A stretch of 64,000 bases of DNA from Fragum whitleyi (Eukaryota; Mollusca; Bivalvia; Cardiida; Cardiidae), in assembly GCA_948146395.1 (NCBI GenBank), contig OX411555.1, positions 41,133,225 to 41,197,224 on the forward strand, written 5' to 3'. Position numbers and translations under genes: made by a program. This document shows, in pieces, positions 26,101-33,854 of the stretch. Position 1 is the stretch's first letter. Each line of letters starts with the position of its first letter. Below the pieces are notes generated by a model. It had not been told where the DNA came from. It made no database searches and saw only the letters and a program-made list of their open reading frames with translations.

Positions 26101-26819
26101 TAGAACAATTTGACCAGTATGTGATTGAGACTGATTACCCAAACAAGGAACATATTGATGCTATTGCTGCATCATTTGACCAATATTTGTTAGGCCCAGC
26201 TGAGAACCAGCAATCTGGTACCCAGAACAAAACTGGGAAAACCAGCAAAGGTAAAACAGTGAAACCAGCAGATAAAACAAATAGTAAAAATAGTAAAATT
26301 AAGGATGGGCTGAATCAATCAAAGACGGGGAAGCAAAATATAATTCAAATACATGCAAATAGGAATCAAGTTAATGATAGATTAAAAAAAACTCCAATTG
26401 ATTCAAAATCAGATTTGAAACAGAACATTCCAATCAATGCCAATATTTCTGATGGAAACAATATAGAAACTTACCAACCAAACGATGAACCAGCCTATCA
26501 GATTCCTCCCAGACCAGAGGATGTTACAATTCGAGACAAACTTACTCTAGAGATTGATGTTTTGAACAAAAGTGAACTTGAGAATGAAAAATTACAGAGA
26601 GAGAAAAAGAAAATCCGAAGGTTTTGGGAAGTTGTTGATGAGTCCAAACAGTTAGACGATAAAACAATATTTGGTGATGAAGACACTAATGAGAAAGTTT
26701 TAGTTGCAAAAGTGAAAAAGGAAAGAAGAATGTCCGCTAAAAGTAAAGTGAGCAAAAGTAATGTTAGTACTGTGACACAACCCCTTGGTAAATATAATGT
26801 TACGGTTGAAGTGGCTTAA
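9205..26819 (+). CDS. Two-macrodomain protein, 7 coding exons, 1665 aa
   Basis: Exons 9205-11179, 12489-12698, 13776-13961, 15401-15530, 18005-18213, 21907-22090 and 24716-26819 join to 4998 bases with matching phases (1,1,1,2,1,2) and end in TAA. Residues about 77-235 form three KH-like alpha/beta units, then comes a basic linker. Macrodomain 1 spans about 525-728 and macrodomain 2 about 776-964. A Lys/Glu-rich, probably disordered tail runs from 965 to 1665. Macrodomains bind or hydrolyse ADP-ribose; paired macrodomains after KH-like units recall PARP9/PARP14, but no transferase domain is present. In macrodomain 1 the usual NAAN loop reads NVVST. In macrodomain 2 the corresponding loop is CGTDTN, while LPLIGTG in the second loop is kept. 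Binding may be altered and catalysis is doubtful. The ATG directly follows a splice acceptor, so upstream exons may exist. Function is inferred only. Confidence 0.85.
11320..11840 (+). repeat. Intronic repeat family 'agaaattgcttgt...gcaatttctt'
   Basis: Two related stretches at about 11323-11400 and 11740-11830 share GAAAATA, AAATTGCTTGT and a small hairpin (TTGCTTGTATCAAGCAA) before TTTTCCACAA. Weaker relatives lie near 18300-18350 and 55730-55800. Short interspersed repeat, no coding signal. Confidence 0.5.
12035..12370 (-). repeat. Intronic repeat, inverted relative of 20850-21085
   Basis: Contains GTCAGATAACATAACATGTT and CAGGCAGTCTATTTTTA. The reverse complement is found at 21040-21082 (AATAGACTGCCTCATATAAT, then GTTATCAGACAGG). 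Both copies lie in introns of the macrodomain gene. Confidence 0.55.
12489..12698 (+). CDS. Macrodomain gene, exon 2 (end of macrodomain 1)
   Basis: The acceptor is TTCTTACAG and the donor the consensus GTAAGT. Across the junction the reading gives MSAEPYFGVPRQIV, the expected second phosphate-binding loop of a macrodomain, followed by the last helix and strand (EIHIVDMDVDLLNSIKESYE). Phase in and phase out are both 1. Confidence 0.9.
12979..13141 (+). mobile_element. Foldback MITE, copy 1
   Basis: Ends in inverted TAAGGT(TT)TGGACC and GGTCCACTACCTTA. The interior is palindromic (GAGGTTTCCTAATAAAGTCA against TTAGGAAACCTC). Copies at 24535-24696, 59976-60136 and 62246-62402. Intronic here. 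Confidence 0.8.
13160..13408 (+). mobile_element. GTGACCC MITE, copy 1
   Basis: The left end ATGTGACCCATAACATGAAA and right end CAGATGGTCCTTTTGAGTGT are diverged versions of the TIRs of the copy at 28125-28386. The internal CAGACTGCGCAGACTGACTA is shared by all copies. Intronic. Confidence 0.75.
13500..13640 (+). mobile_element. SINE family 1 fragment
   Basis: Partial copy of the SINE seen whole at 35331-35608: remnant B box, then TAGACCTATATGGGATAGCA, GCTGGAGGCAAGGAAA and TTACTGGTGTAAGAAA. Intronic and truncated. Confidence 0.65.
13776..13961 (+). CDS. Macrodomain gene, exon 3 (linker and start of macrodomain 2)
   Basis: The acceptor is TAAATCTAG and the donor GTAAAG. It codes a Ser/Thr-rich linker and then WTFEVLKKLLVHVYTG, the first strand of macrodomain 2. 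Phase 1 on both sides. The frame is closed upstream by an intron that contains a SINE fragment. Confidence 0.85.
14570..14641. repeat. Imperfect 28-bp inverted repeat
   Basis: CTTAACTAAGTCTAGGGTTG pairs with the complement of CAACTCTAGATTCAGTTAAG, extended by TTGAAAAGT against ACTTTTCAA. The loop is about 15 nt. Probably a small foldback element in the intron. Confidence 0.65.
14697..15124 (+). mobile_element. Inverted-ended element 'CACTCGGCCATT', copy 1
   Basis: The left end AACACCACTCGGCC and right end GGCTGAGTGGTGTTCC are inverted repeats. The interior shares GGCGGATGGGTATGTAA and GACGTCGAATGTTTTCAC with 43130-43420. It contains a perfect hairpin (14862-14919) absent from the other copy, which may be a nested insertion. 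Confidence 0.65.
14862..14919. repeat. Perfect 27-bp inverted repeat with 4-nt loop
   Basis: The left arm starts CTGAAAAATCTTAATTTTTG at 14862 and the right arm ends at 14919. All 27 positions pair, with loop AGAA at 14889-14892. It lies in an intron of the macrodomain gene and could extrude as a cruciform or fold in pre-mRNA. Confidence 0.95.
15401..15530 (+). CDS. Macrodomain gene, exon 4 (macrodomain 2, first loop)
   Basis: The acceptor is TTCTGTAATCAG and the donor GTAATT. It codes TLLAVEGVEGLVCGTDTNLK and then a stretch with AKQFLVHGGPDYERALKQA, which matches the PARP9/14-type pattern of a strand, a degenerate ribose loop and a helix. The exon is too short to appear as an open frame of its own; it is supported by phase (1 in, 2 out) and by homology on both sides. 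Confidence 0.85.
15965..16376 (+). mobile_element. Family A-related element, 3' part
   Basis: Two diverged units containing GGGGCCACAAATATG and GAAACTTGGTCAGAATGTTT (also found in 30200-30900 and 32010-32300), then GAGGTGAGGGATAAA and the terminal hairpin GGACC-ATCAT-GGTCC with TCTTG. The 5' end is missing. Confidence 0.7.
16377..17220 (+). mobile_element. SINE family 1, split remnant
   Basis: A tRNA-like head (GGTTTTGGGTTCAATCTTGA) at about 16380-16470 and the SINE body and tail (GATAGAAGCTGGAAGCTAGG to AAATCCATTCAAACAATGAA) at about 17040-17220 appear to be one SINE split by about 550 bp of other sequence. Diverged. Confidence 0.55.
17334..17454. mobile_element. Short inverted-ended element
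   Basis: Starts CTTGCCGGGGTAT and ends ATACCCCAGCAAG, with a symmetrical interior (GATGTCACC against TTGACATCA). A MITE-like 121 bp in the intron between exons 4 and 5. Confidence 0.65.
18005..18213 (+). CDS. Macrodomain gene, exon 5 (macrodomain 2, core)
   Basis: The acceptor is TATACACAG and the donor GTAAAA. It codes GKKRLNEGDVIVSEGGNL, then ADLVLHSIV, and ends LALPLIGTG, the conserved second loop of macrodomains. Phase 2 in, 1 out. Confidence 0.9.
18350..19000 (+). mobile_element. Array-bearing element with ATACCCC hairpin start
   Basis: Starts with an inverted ATACCCC/GGGGGTAT pair. A CTGTCCGTCTGTC-type stretch follows, then about three diverged repeats containing CTCCTCCTTCAGTTTTCCTT and TTTTGCAAGA(T/C)GCAATTTTG. 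The layout resembles the other array elements here. The 3' end is unclear. Confidence 0.55.
19301..20575 (+). mobile_element. Array-bearing element, family C
   Basis: Starts TAGCTTAGCTAAATTAAAGG. It holds about seven diverged repeats with AATTTCAATGAAACTTGGCA, then TTTTGATTGGCC and GTGGCAGGGCGGGGCTTATT, and ends AGTGGAGCGATACAGGCCCTCTTG. A second copy is nested at 30944-32003. It fills the intron before exon 6; no gene is hidden in it. Confidence 0.65.
20850..21085 (+). repeat. Intronic palindromic repeat
   Basis: ATAACATGTTAATATCCAAA and its near complement ending CACTTACATGTTAT flank CGCAGCCGAGAC. The right part is an inverted relative of 12035-12190. Non-coding. Confidence 0.5.
21294..21569 (+). 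mobile_element. SINE family 1, full-length copy
   Basis: tRNA-like head GCTGCCGTAAAAGTCCAAGT with B box GGTCCCGGGTTCAATCCCTG. The body is TCTCACCAATGGGTTGATAA and GATAGCAGCTGGAGGCTAGG, with a tail ending CCATTCAATCAATCAAA. Head and tail match the copies at 35331, 36225, 37218 and 54640. A mollusc-type tRNA-derived SINE; exact family not identified. Confidence 0.85.
21643..21898 (+). mobile_element. GTGACCC MITE, copy 2, abutting exon 6
   Basis: The left end ATGTGGCGCATCACGCAAAA and right end GTCCCTTTTTGCATGACAGT match the TIRs of 28125-28386. A loose terminal fragment of the same MITE is at about 21594-21635. The right end lies 8 bp before the first base of exon 6. Confidence 0.8.
21907..22090 (+). 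CDS. Macrodomain gene, exon 6 (macrodomain 2, end)
   Basis: The acceptor is ATATATTTCAG and the donor GTAAAT. It codes the last helix and strand of macrodomain 2 (LVDNIIEFSLSMEKNLRIKE, then LHLVNINDTTTHCL). Phase 1 in, 2 out. A MITE end lies 8 bp before the exon and another element begins about 8 bp after it. Confidence 0.9.
22098..23757 (+). mobile_element. Family F element interrupted by a family A element
   Basis: The outer element starts TTTTCAGAGAAAAGCC about 8 bp after the exon 6 donor and ends CCGTAGGCAGTGCTCTTG. At 22289 it is broken inside a T run by a whole family A element. Uninterrupted copies are at 34755-35013 and about 54020-54277. Confidence 0.75.
22289..23690 (+). mobile_element. 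Family A element nested in family F
   Basis: Starts TAGCTCACCTGAGCACAAAG with the 5' hairpin intact. It has about seven diverged repeats (GAAACCAGATGGCAGACAGC, TTTCATATTTGGTATGTAGC, CCAAGTTTGTTCATATCAAG) and ends GGACC-ATCAT-GGTCC then TCTTG. The repeat unit differs from the 145-bp unit at 4147, so ends are conserved while the array is exchanged. Confidence 0.75.
23763..23990 (+). mobile_element. Family F element, 5' part only
   Basis: Directly follows the outer copy: TTTTGGGAGAAAACATTAGG, then CTTGAAACTTGGCACAGAGA and TACTACCAAGGA as in 34755-34925. No 3' hairpin end was found. Confidence 0.6.
24197..24429 (-). mobile_element. TTAA-ended MITE, copy 3
   Basis: The left end TTTACCCCTGTCATGCTGAA and right end TTATCATGACAAGGGGCAA are diverged. 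The internal CAGACTGCACACATGTGCAG is shared with the other copies. Intronic, between exons 6 and 7 of the macrodomain gene. Confidence 0.75.
24535..24696 (+). mobile_element. Foldback MITE, copy 2, abutting exon 7
   Basis: Starts GTAGTGGAACAGTAATAGTT and ends AAGGGTCAACTACTTTA. The palindromic core is GAGATTTCCTTATGA against TCATAAGGAAATCTC. It ends 19 bp before the first base of exon 7. Confidence 0.8.
24716..26819 (+). CDS. Macrodomain gene, exon 7 (charged C-terminal tail)
   Basis: The acceptor is TTTATTCCAG and the exon ends in TAA. Some 700 residues rich in Lys, Glu, Asp, Asn and Ser, with no recognised fold. Short features include two FDQY motifs about 20 residues apart (around 1430 and 1451), an Arg/Lys-rich segment KLKRSRSIDNAGF, and a coiled-coil-like LENEKLQREKKKIRRFWEVV-type stretch near the end. 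The single long uninterrupted frame and its phase match support it as the true last exon. Confidence 0.85.
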
Positions 26820-27024
26820 CCTGTACCCACACAATGCAGATTTGATTTGTCCTGTAACGAAACAACTTGTATGATTATTGTGAAGAATGAAAATGAAAAA
26901 CAATATAACAAAGTATCTCCCTATAACCATAATGTTTTTACACAGAAAGTCATATAATGTTTAAATTTCATCAAGTTGAAAATGTACTTTGAAAAATCTT
27001 GGACTTAGGACCATTGTAATTTTT
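26820..27024 (+). other. Likely 3' UTR / intergenic
   Basis: Sequence after the TAA of the macrodomain gene. I see no clear AATAAA before the next mobile element begins at 27025, so the transcript end is unknown. Confidence 0.35.
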
Positions 27025-28049
27025 TAGCTCCACTGGCTGAAAGCCACTGGGGCTATTGTCATGGCGTTGTGTCTGTCGTGCGTCCGTCCGTGCGTGCGGT
27101 CGTAAACTTTTTCTTCAAAAATCTTCTCCACAGAAACTACTGATGAATTTCAACCAAACTTCACAGGAATGATACTTGGGTGACCCTCTTACAAAGTTGT
27201 TCAAGAAATTTTGATCCAATGAAAAACATGGATTTTATGGGTGTGGCTAATTTCCAAATATGGTACAAAGTGAGTTTTCTTATGTTCTAATAGATAGATA
27301 CCAATAAAATTTTACATGAATGATCATTGGGTGATCCTTTATCAGTCTACAAAAAATTATTGTGATCGGATAGAAATTATGCATTTTATGGGCGGAGGTC
27401 ATTTCTCTATATGTTATATAGTGGAATCTTTCAAAATAATTTTCTCAGAATGTATCAGATGGATATCAACCAAATTTCACTTGAATGATCCTTGAGTGAC
27501 CCTTTATCAGTCTACCAAAAATTACTGTAATCGGATAAAAAATATGTATTTTATGGGCGGAGGTCATTTCTCAATATGTTATATAGTGGAAACTTTGAAA
27601 ATCATTTTCTCAGAATCTAATAGTTGGATATCAACCAAATTTCACAAGAATGATCATTGAGTGACCCTTTATCAGTCTACCAAAAATTATTGTGGTCGGA
27701 TCAGAAATATGGATTTTATGGGCGGAGGTCATTTCTCAATATGTTATATAGTGGAAACTTTGGAAATCATTTTCTCAGAATGTAACTGATGGATATCAAA
27801 CAAACATTTTGTATGTTTTTTGGGCGACCCATTATCATGCTGCCAAAAATTATTTTGATTGGATGAAAAATATGTCTTTTATGGGCGGAGGTCATTTCTC
27901 TTTATGTTATATACCGGTAGTTGAAATTTTTAAAATCATTTTCAACATCAGTAGAACCCAAAATATCTAAAAATCTAGTCTAAACTTTTATTTGCTTTTA
28001 CAAGAATTTCAAGCCTGTAGAGCGACTCAAGCCATTCATGGCTTTCTAG
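27025..28049 (+). mobile_element. Array-bearing element, family B, copy 1
   Basis: Starts TAGCTCCACTGGCTGAAAGC after a T run. Four or five units of about 165 bp (GGCGGAGGTCATTTCTC at 27391, 27556, 27721 and 27884) follow. The end is the hairpin AGCCAT-TC-ATGGCT and then TTCTAG. A hairpin just upstream of CTAG is the classical 3' terminus of Helitron-type elements. No protein encoded. Confidence 0.75.
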
Positions 28050-28124
28050 TTTCAAAATTTTTTGTTGCCCATGGAATTTCTGTCTATTTAAAGGGGTCAG
28101 CACAAAACTATTATAAGTTCATAT

Positions 28125-28386
28125 ATGTGACCCGTCACGCAAAAAGGGACCATCTTGGAAGTGCGAAAAGTGTCTACCCTTGTCAGACTGTGCGGATAGC
28201 ACAGACGGACTAAGGTCAAAACTTTTCACACTTTACTAATTTTCTGAATCTAGAATAATCAATCTACCTTTCTGTGAAAGAATTTTTGAAATGTGACCTC
28301 TGGTTGGTTGTTCTAGAAACAATTTCTTTTTCAAATATTTACTTTACAAATTCCCAGATGATCCCTTTTCATGTGACGGGTCACAT
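28125..28386 (+). mobile_element. GTGACCC MITE, copy 3 (best preserved), nested
   Basis: TIRs ATGTGACCCGTCACGCAAAA and its near complement CCTTTTCATGTGACGGGTCA. It is inserted in a short element related to the GCAATACTATAG family: GGGGTCAGCACAAAACTATT precedes it and GTTTTGTACTGAACCC follows. Confidence 0.85.
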
Positions 28387-28611
28387 TATATCTATTTGTA
28401 CATGTATATAGTTTTGTACTGAACCCTTGGTTTGAGATACAGTGTTCACATTTGGTATGATGATGTAGGTCTCATTGATGTAATATGTTAAAGTCAAGTT
28501 CATCTGACAAGGTTCTGGTCATCTATCAAAGTCAAAACTATTGAAAAAATAAATTTTCGGGGTAATAATGATTTCTAGGCACATTTTAAGTTCAACTATT
28601 CAAGAATAGGG

Positions 28612-29870
28612 GGGCTATTCCAGTCACCCGGGCGTCGGCATCAGCGTCAGCGTCGGCATCGGCGTAATGCTTTGGTTAAGTTTTTACGTGCAAGTGTTTA
28701 AAATCTCTGTTTCTATTAAAGCTTTTGCTTTGAAACTTTGCACATGCTTCTGTGACCATAATATCAGCATCTAGACAAAGATTCATTACTCTGATATTGA
28801 ATTTAGTGGAATTTTAACCCTTTTCAGGCTTAGAAAATCTTGGTTAAGTTTTTACGTGCAAATGTTGTTTATCTGTAATATTTCTGTTTCTATTAAAGCT
28901 ATTGCTTTGCAACTTTACACATGCTTCTGTGACCATAATATCAGCCTCTTGACAAAGATTCATTACTCTGAAATTGAATTTTATGGAATTTTAACCCTTT
29001 TCGGACTTAGAAAATCTTGGTTAAGTCTTTACGTGCAAATGTTGTATTTCTGTAATATCTCTATTTATACTAAAACTATTGCTTTGAAACTTTGCACATG
29101 CTTCTGTGACCATAATATCAGTCTCTAGACAAAGATTCAATACTCTCATTTTGAATTAAGTGGAATTTTAACCCTTTTCGGACTTAAAAATCTTGGTTAA
29201 GTTTTTACGTGCAAATGTTGTACATCAGTTATAGCTCTATTTCTACATAGGCTTTTGCTTGGAAACTCTACACATGCTTCTGTTACCATGATATCAGCTT
29301 CTTGACAAAGATTCATTTCTCTGATGTTGAATTTAGTTGAATTTTAACCTTTTTCAGTCTCTGAAATTCTTGGTTAAGATTTTACGTGCAAATGTTGAGC
29401 ATCATTTATATCTCTAATTCTATTAAAGCTATTGCTTTCAAACTTTGCACATGCTTCAATGATCATAACAACAGCCTCTTGATAAAGATTGAATTCTCTG
29501 GGTTAGAATTTAGTGGATTTATAACCCTTTATGGACTTAGAAATTCTTGGTTAAGTTTTTACGTGCAAATGTTGTATTTCTGTAATATCTCTATTTCTAC
29601 TACAGCTGTTGCTTGGAAACTTAAGACATGCTTCTTTGACCATAATATTAGCCCACAGAAAAAGATTCATTACTCTGATATTTAATTTAGTGGAATTTTA
29701 ACCCTTTTCGGCCTAAAAAAATTTGGTTTTGATTTTATGTGCAACTGTTTTATGTTAGTTGTATATCTGTTCCTACTAAAGCTATTGCTTTGAAACTCTG
29801 CACATGCTTCTATGACCATAATATCAGCCTCTTGACAAAGATTCTTTTCTCTTGACTTTCATTTTATTTA
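28612..29870 (+). mobile_element. Array-bearing element, about 177-bp units x 7
   Basis: Begins GGGCTATTCCAGTCACCCGG with a CGTCGGCATC-rich stretch. The motif TTGGTTAAGTTTTTACGTGC then recurs at 28672, 28840, 29017, 29193, 29370, 29547 and (diverged) 29723. Open frames of 90-99 codons here are repeat shadows. The 3' end near 29870 is uncertain. Confidence 0.8.
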
Positions 29871-29968
29871 ATTTCCCATGTCAATATTGATTTGCTGTTA
29901 CTATCCAGCACTAGGAATAGTCGAGCTTCACTGTCCTCCGACAGCTCTTGTGTTATCACTTTGTATTT

Positions 29969-32338
29969 TAGCTCACCTGAGCACGAAGTGCTCAAGGGAG
30001 CTATTGTGATCGATCGTTGTCCCGCGTCCGTCTGTCCGTCACGGCGTCAACTTTTTCTTTAAACGACATCTCCTCCTAATGGGTCAAAATCAACCAAACT
30101 TGGCAGAAATATTCCTTTGGTGGTCCCTTATGAAAATTGCTCAAATGGAAAGGATCCGTGCTATATCCCGGAAAAGGGGCCTTAATGACAAATTTCTTGT
30201 TTTCCCTCTAGAAGCCACAAATATGGTCCAATCTTCATGAAACTTGGTCAGAATGTTTGTTAGGTCATGAGGATGAAGTATATTGAAAATGGGAAGGATC
30301 CGTGCCATTTCACGGGAAAAGGCGCCTTAATGACAATTTTGTCAACAATATCTTTAAACAACATCTCCTCCTAAACTTATAGGTCAAAATCAACCAAACT
30401 TGGCAGAAATATTCCTTGGTTGGTCCCTTATGAAAATTGCTCAAATGGAAAGGATCTGTGCCATATCACGGGAAAAGGGTCCTTAATGACAAATTTCTTG
30501 TTTACACTCTAGAAGCCACAAATATGGTCCAATCTTCATGAAACTTGGTCAGAGGATAGGTCATGAGGATGAAGTCTATTGATGTCTATTGAAAATGGGA
30601 AGGATCAATGCCAAAAAAAGGGGCCTTAATGACAATTTTGTCAACAATATCTTTAAACGACATCTCCTCCTAAACTTATGAGTCAAAATCAACCAAACTT
30701 GGCAGAAATATTCCTTGGGTGGTCCCTTATGAAAATTGCTGAAATGGAAAGGATCCGTGCCATATCACGGGAAAAGGGGCCCTAATGACAAATTTCTTGT
30801 TTACACTCTAGAAGCCACAAATATGGTCCAATTTTCATGAAACTTTTTCAGAATGTTTGTTAGGTCATGAGGATGAAGCATATTGAAAATGGGAAGGATC
30901 AGTGCCATATCACAGGAAAAGACGTCTTAATGACACTTTTTTGCGAGCTTTTGTCATGGCGGAGTGTCCGTCGTGCGTGCGTGCGTCAGTGCGTAAACTT
31001 TTTCTTTAAACATCTTCTCCTCCCAAACCAATGGGTGGATTTTGACGAAACTTGGTAGAAATGATCCTTGGGTGGCCCTCTCCTTAAATTGTTCAAAGAA
31101 TTTTGATTGGCCCCAAAATATGGGCGTGGCAGGGTGTGGCATTTTTTAACTTTGAAATCTTTAAAAATCTTTTCCTCCAAAACCATTGGGCCGATTTCAA
31201 TGAAACTTGGCATGCATGTTCCTTCGGTGACCCTTTACTTAAATTGTTCAAGAAATTTTGATTGGCCCTTAATTATGGGCGTGGCAGGGCGGGGCTTATT
31301 TTGAGCCCGAAATCTTTGGACGACATCTCCTCCTGAACCACTGGGCCGATTTCAATGAAACTTTAACAGAATGTTCCTTGGGTGACCCTTTACTTAAATT
31401 GTTAAAGAAATTCTGATTGGTCCATAAATATGGGTGTGGCAGGGCGGGCCCTTTTTTGAGCCCGAAATTTTTGAATGACATTTTCTCCTGAACCACTTGG
31501 CTGATTTCATTGAAACTTTACCAGAATGTTCCTTGAGTGTCTCTTTTCAAATAGTATTTGCTAAATTTTGATTGGCCCATGAATATGGGCGTGGCAGGGT
31601 GGGGCTTATTTTGAGGCCAAAATCTTTGAACGTTATCTCCTCCGGAATCACTTAGCCAATTTCAATGAAAATTTACCAGAATGTTTTGTGACTATTTACT
31701 TAAATTGTTCAAGAAATTTTGATTGGTCGATAAATATGGGCGTGGCAGGCGGGGCCTTTTTTGAGTCCGAAATCGTTGAACATCTCCTTTTTAACCTTAT
31801 GTTTAATAAGATGGGTAAAGGGTTGCAGGTTCATTGTGATTGAGTATTTTGATGCAATATGGACCAGAACCAGTTAATCATTATTAAATAGGTATTAGGA
31901 AATTTCGGAGTGTTAATGTATTCATTTTAAAGAAAGCTTTATTTAATGAAAGTCTTAAGATTTTAAAGCCAGTGGAGCCATACAGGCCCTCTTGGGCCTC
32001 TTGTTTTGTTTACTCTCTAGAAGCCACAAAAATGGTCCAATCATCATGAAACTTTGTCAGAATGTTTGTTAGGTCATGAGGATGAACTCATTTGAAAATG
32101 GGAAGTATATGTGCCATATCACGGGAAAAGGGGCCTAAATGACAATTTTCTCGTAAGAGCTCCAAACGCCACAAATATAGTCCAATCTTCATGAAACTTG
32201 ATCAAAATGCTTGCCAGGTCACAAGAATGAACTCTGTTGAAAATGGGAAGGTTCATGCCATATCATAGGAAATGGTGTCTTAATAATAATTTACTTGAAA
32301 TATCAGGTGAGCGATTTAGGGCCCTCAGGGTCCTCTTG
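29969..32338 (+). mobile_element. Family A element with nested family C element
   Basis: Starts TAGCTCACCTGAGCACGAAG, has repeats with CAACCAAACTTGGCAGAAAT and ATGGAAAGGATCCGTGCCAT, and ends GGGCC-CTCAG-GGTCC then TCTTG. From 30944 to 32003 it is interrupted by a family C element; the host sequence resumes at GTTTACTCTCTAGAAGCCAC. Confidence 0.75.
30944..32003 (+). mobile_element. Family C element nested in family A
   Basis: Starts GCGAGCTTTTGTCATGGCGG, has diverged units with CCTTGGGTGACCC and ATATGGGCGTGGCAGG, and ends ATACAGGCCCTCTTGGGCCT then CTTG. It is flanked on both sides by T runs of the interrupted host. Confidence 0.7.
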
Positions 32339-32368
32339 TCATACATTTACATTCTCATCTCCAAACTA

Positions 32369-33487
32369 GTAGAGTCGGTCCGGGTAATTCCGTACGGATT
32401 TGGATAGTTTCGATTATTTTGAGAACGTCTCTTTTAGGACGATCATAATAACATACTTTCTTAATGCTATTATATTTCTTCTAGCGAATACTCCTTTTTT
32501 AACTCTAAAAACTATGCCATATGTTCAGAAAAATTACAATAAAGGCCCGTAGCTGATACCGGCCAATTCCGTACATAAGCGGGTTAATTCGAACGCTTCG
32601 TCGGGAAAATCGGTTATGAATAACGGGGTGGTAAAAGTAATAGCTTAGTTTGGTGGATTGGGCATATTCATAATTTAGACAGTTTAATGTTCATAAAAGG
32701 CAAACATGGGCTTCTAAGTATTAAGTGTGGTGAGCCTATGAGGCAATAATGGGTCCTCCTCATGCTTGGAAGACGGTTTTGCGCATCCGCTTAGAAAACT
32801 TTAAACGTTAGTAGGCGATCAAAACACTGTAACTACTGCTTCATTAGGCTAAACTGTTTCTCGAAGAAAAACTAATTGCTCTTGGGCCGCTAGGCAAATG
32901 CAAGTTAGTCAAGCCTTTTCAACCTGTAGTTACAAGGTTTTGATTATCCTAAACAAATATATAATGTCAATTATCATTTGTTATGATCTTGATGGGTAAA
33001 ATAATATTGACCTGTACGAAATTAGCCTCGCCCACAATTGTACTTTTCTCAATGTGGGCTAATTCCGTACAGTATGAAAAATCTCATTTTATCTACAAAG
33101 AACTAGGTTTCACAAAAAATATCACTAGGAGAGTGAAAAGTATTTCTTATTCTTCAATAAATTAATGTATGATTCACAATTCACGTAAGCATTGGGTATA
33201 TACACAGACATTTGGACAGATGGTACCAAGTGACCTTTTCGTACTTATCTGACTGGGTATTTGAGAATTAGGGAGTGACTCAGGTAGTGCCGCCTTAAAT
33301 CCGCGATGTGCAAAACAAAAGGTTACGATTGCGTGATAATTATCCGATATATGGTTTGAGGTATATTGGCTTGTTTAAAACCAGGTTTATTTCTAAAATA
33401 ATTTGAAATGCATTTTATAAGAAATACGTAATTAATCCAAGTGTACGGAATTTCCCGCATGTACGGAATTACCTGGACATACTCTAC
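32369..33487. mobile_element. 1.1-kb TIR element with internal AATTCCGTAC repeats
   Basis: The left end is GTAGAGTCGGTCCGGGTAAT and the right end ATTACCTGGACATACTCTAC. AATTCCGTAC (or its complement) occurs next to both ends and at about 32570, 33065 and 33445. No transposase frame exists inside. Non-autonomous DNA transposon; superfamily unknown, and I could not settle a target-site duplication. Confidence 0.75.
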
Positions 33488-33524
33488 TCATTTACAACTA
33501 TTATTTACAGGCCCTCTCAATTAT

Positions 33525-33854
33525 ACAGTGAAACTTGTTTTAAGCGACCACTACTAGGACAGCCTTTTTACACACTTTTTTTTACAAATAAGAAACATAT
33601 TTTTTGATTGAATATACATATCATTGCAAAATTCTCAATAATCTTCTGTTGTTCAAACTCAAAAAAATAGTCTGATTGAGACGATTCTGGTGAGTTTTCA
33701 ACAAAAAAGGATTCATTTCAATAATTTTTGGACCAACTATACCTTCTTTTTAAGATACATGTATTTTGATTGAAAGAAGGGGATTTTGAAAATGGTCTCT
33801 TAATAAAAATGGTCGCTTAATAGATGTGGTCCCTCAAGCAAGACTAACTGTATA
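33525..33854. mobile_element. MITE-like element with 'AAGCGACCA' ends
   Basis: Starts ACAGTGAAACTTGTTTTAAG and ends CCTCAAGCAAGACTAACTGT. The subterminal ATGGTCGCTTAATAGA complements the start. A 3' fragment is at about 61704-61767 (GCGGTCGCTTAATAGAAATG). Confidence 0.65.

Noticed and set aside
25286..26930. Antisense frames of 62-116 codons over exon 7 of the macrodomain gene
   Set aside because: Hydrophobic, Ser/Phe-rich shadows of a Lys/Glu-rich coding strand; no independent signal.
28672..29870. CRISPR-like repeat array
   Set aside because: Units of 177 bp are contiguous and diverged with no unique spacers; the setting is an animal genome.
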